Shown piece after piece: positions 18,451 through 20,810 of a DNA stretch of 20,810 bases. The notes beneath the pieces were generated by a model. That model did no database searches. It worked only from the letters and a program-made list of their open reading frames with translations, and was not told where the DNA came from. The DNA comes from Azolla pinnata (taxonomy: Eukaryota > Streptophyta > Polypodiopsida > Salviniales > Salviniaceae). The DNA lies in the NCBI GenBank assembly GCA_037176905.1, contig JBBBWG010007892.1, positions 3,928 through 24,737 of the forward strand. Direction: 5' to 3'. How positions within the stretch are numbered: the stretch's first letter is position 1; each line of letters opens with the position of its first letter. The translations under genes were made by a program, and so were the position numbers.

Positions 18451-20810
18451 TCATCCCCCACAAGGTAGTAAGCCTAAAGCTTTGCGAAAAGCTTCAAACT
18501 TTTCTTGTGAAAGAGATTTGGTGAATATAAGGCACTTTGAGATATCTAAACACACGTTTTACCGCTTGCCAATGCTTAGTGCTAGGGCTATGAATAAATC
18601 GACTCAACTAGGAGATTGCATACTGTATATCTGGCCTTTTGTTACATGCATATATCAAACATCCCACAACTTGTTGATAATGCGAAGTATCAAATGTATC
18701 ATTTGCATCCTCAATTGAGAATTGAAATCCAGATTCCACTAGTGTTGAGATAGGCTTGCAATCCTCAAAACCAAAGGACTGAAATAGTTTCTCAATGTAC
18801 TTTGCTTGATGCATAATAGTAGCCCTCTCAATGGATACAAACTGGATGCCAAGATAATAATTCAAAAGGCCAAGATATGTGGTATCAAAAGTATGAGGTA
18901 AATCAACCATAAACATGTCGATTTTTGCATCACATAACCCAATCAAGAGTATGTCATCAATATAAAGACAAATACCATCAGATCAGCCCTATCTTTTCGT
19001 ACATAAAGTGTGCTTTCAATTGGACTACATGTAAAGCCAACACAATCAAGTGCTTATGTATTTTCTTATACCATGCACGTGAATCACATAACCAAGATAT
19101 GTATTTTCTCCTTTGATGGCAAATCCAGGAGGTTGTTTCACATAAACCTCTTCTTGTAAGTCACCATTCAAGAAAGCTATCTTTACATCCAATTGATGCA
19201 TTTTCCAACCATAATGGGCAGCCAATGCAACCACAATACGAATGGTAGTTATGTGTGAGGTAGGTGCAAAAGTCTCCTCATAATCAATGCCATGCTTTTG
19301 TGCATAACCTTTTGCAACCAATCTAGCTTTGTAGCGATCAATGCTACCATCTGACTTTCCTTTAATTTTGTAAACTCACTTAATACCAAAGGCATTCTTA
19401 ACTTTTGGCAATTCACATGAATCCAATTCTGATTGCATTGCGTCCATCCAATTTGAATTATCACATGCATTTTCAATTCCTTTAATTTTGTAAACTCACT
19501 TAATACCAATGGCATTCTTACCTTTTGGCAATTCACATGAATCCAATTCTGATTGCATTGCGTCCATCCAATTTGAATTATCACATGCATTTTCAAAAGT
19601 GAGTGGCTCTTCATTACATGTTATTGCAATAAGAGATACATCCACAAAATCACTTGATGCATGGTGAGAGCTTGATCTTGTTCTACCAAGTAAAGGAGCA
19701 CTCAATTTGCTATCTTGCAATTTCTTTTGCAACCATTTAGGCATAGATTGTGCATCCTTGATAAACATGTGTTCCTCATGTAATTCATCATCCAAATTTA
19801 CATCATTAGTAGGCTGAATATAATGCTCATTTTCAGCCATATGTCATTGCTAATTATCAACTTTTTGAGCCTCATTTGGATGATTTTTATGATCATAGTC
19901 AAGCGCACCACTTTGAAACAAAGGCATAAGTGTATCTGACACATCTTGCATACTAGTTGTTGGCTAAATTTTATATTCAAGTAAAAGATAAGCTGAATTT
20001 TCAGCAAATACCACATCTCGACTTACTATAATCTTGTCCGTCAATGGATGATATAGTCGATAAACTTTACTCTCACTACTGTATCCAACAAATATACATT
20101 TCTTTACCTTATCATCAAGTTTGTGACGTTGTTGTGATGGCGTAAGTTCATATGCCAAACAACCAAATATGCGCATATGACTAACCATTGGCTTTCGCCC
20201 ATTCCAAGCTTCATGAGGTGTAATGATTCTCAATGCATTTGTAGGGCAATGATTCAATATATAATTTGTACACATCACTACTTCCAACTAAAACTTATCT
20301 AGAAGGTGCTTTCCCTTAACCATACATCTTGCCATTTCAAAGAGTGTTCTATTCTTGCGCTCTGCAACACCATTTTGTTGAGGTGTATATGGAATTGCAT
20401 ATTGGTGAGAAATACCTCTCTCACGAAGAAAAACATTAAACTCATGTGACATGTATTCACCGCAACGATTTGTGCGAAGAGTCATAGCCAAACATTTTCA
20501 GCCATAGCCAAAAATATCTTGAAGTAATAGAATACTTCATTCTTTGCTTTCATAGGATAAACCCATGTATGGCATGTTGCATCATTAATGAAGGTAACAA
20601 AGTATACATGCTTGCCAAAAGATGACGTCTTGATTGGGCCACATACATCACTATGAACAAGTTGTATTTTCGTGAAGCATGAGTAGCACCATCTCTGGGA
20701 AAAGATGCACAATACATTTTTCCAAGTATACAACCTTCACACGCATGCCTTTCAATAGACTCAAGTGTTGGCAAACCAATAACCATATCCTTCTTTTGCA
20801 TGTAAAGCAA
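18451..20810 (-). pseudogene. Ty1/copia Pol polyprotein remnant (integrase, reverse transcriptase, RNase H stub)
   Basis: Read on the minus strand from the right edge, in copia order. Pre-integrase zinc motif HACEGCILGK (about 20715-20745). Integrase core: LVHSDVCGP (Asp, 20647-20649), LRTNRCGEY (20468-20470 encodes Asn where the second catalytic Asp belongs), PQQNGVAERKNRT (Glu, 20360-20362), so the D-x35-E spacing is kept. Then PHEAWNGRKP and KCIFVGY. Reverse transcriptase: SNWMDAMQSELDS, ARLVAKGYAQ, QLDVKIAFLNGDLQEEVYVK, catalytic YIDDILLIG (18938-18964), LGIQ, VVGCLIYACNKRPDIQYAIS and WQAVKRVFRYLK. Only the tail IFTKSLSQEKFEAFRKALGL of RNase H remains. Several frameshifts and in-frame stops; Gag is outside the window. 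Confidence 0.93.
19361..19596 (-). repeat. 120-bp tandem duplication within the copia reverse transcriptase
   Basis: 19361-19476 and 19481-19596 match at 114 of 116 positions with an exact 120-bp offset. The unit is 40 codons, so it is frame-neutral, and both copies carry the same TGA in the IK*VYKIK segment, where copia proteins have Trp. Confidence 0.95.

Overview
This is a stretch of plant nuclear DNA. Evidence: GT-AG spliced genes, plant-specific families (a GT29 galactosyltransferase, a chloroplast PHT4 anion transporter), a copia LTR retrotransposon, a LINE and an inverted-repeat MITE. The first gene has extremely GC-rich exons with nearly all codons ending in G or C, beside genes of ordinary AT-rich composition. 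That bimodality is typical of commelinid monocots, but the species cannot be named from sequence alone.

Layout. (1) 1-2245, + strand: a GALT29A-type GT29 galactosyltransferase gene, open to the left edge, two visible exons split by a 1150-bp intron built largely of a ~150-bp tandem repeat. (2) 2246-4043: 3' flank with a TG/CG run and anonymous intergenic DNA. (3) 4044-7510, + strand: an eight-exon gene for a 672-residue protein with a DEDDy 3'-5' exonuclease domain, a Mut7-C (PIN-like) RNase domain and a four-cysteine zinc ribbon. (4) 7511-10187: convergent intergenic DNA and 3' UTRs, with a degenerate duplication near 8.5-9.0 kb. (5) 10188-15852, - strand: an eleven-exon gene for a 582-residue PHT4;4-like chloroplast MFS anion/ascorbate transporter, with a G-box just upstream and a 37-unit GA/CT microsatellite against the intron-1 donor. 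(6) 16120-17400: a transposon cluster in the transporter's upstream region: a 441-bp MITE, a 5'-truncated LINE with poly(A) tail and 15-bp target-site duplication, and a 123-bp tandem duplication. (7) 17400-18079: nothing recognised. (8) 18080-20810, - strand: the 3' part of a dead copia element (3' LTR, polypurine tract, reverse transcriptase, integrase), running off the right edge.

The three host genes do not form a pathway: they act in Golgi cell-wall glycan synthesis, RNA decay or editing, and chloroplast envelope transport. I found no undescribed multi-gene system. The most unusual signals are a ~155-residue acidic/serine-rich insertion inside the exonuclease fold of the Mut7-C protein, the repeat-built intron of the GT29 gene, and the layered history of the mobile elements (a 120-bp duplication that copied an existing nonsense mutation, an RNase H deletion, an integrase catalytic Asp-to-Asn change). 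All exon structures were derived by hand from splice signals and frame continuity; no database search was possible.
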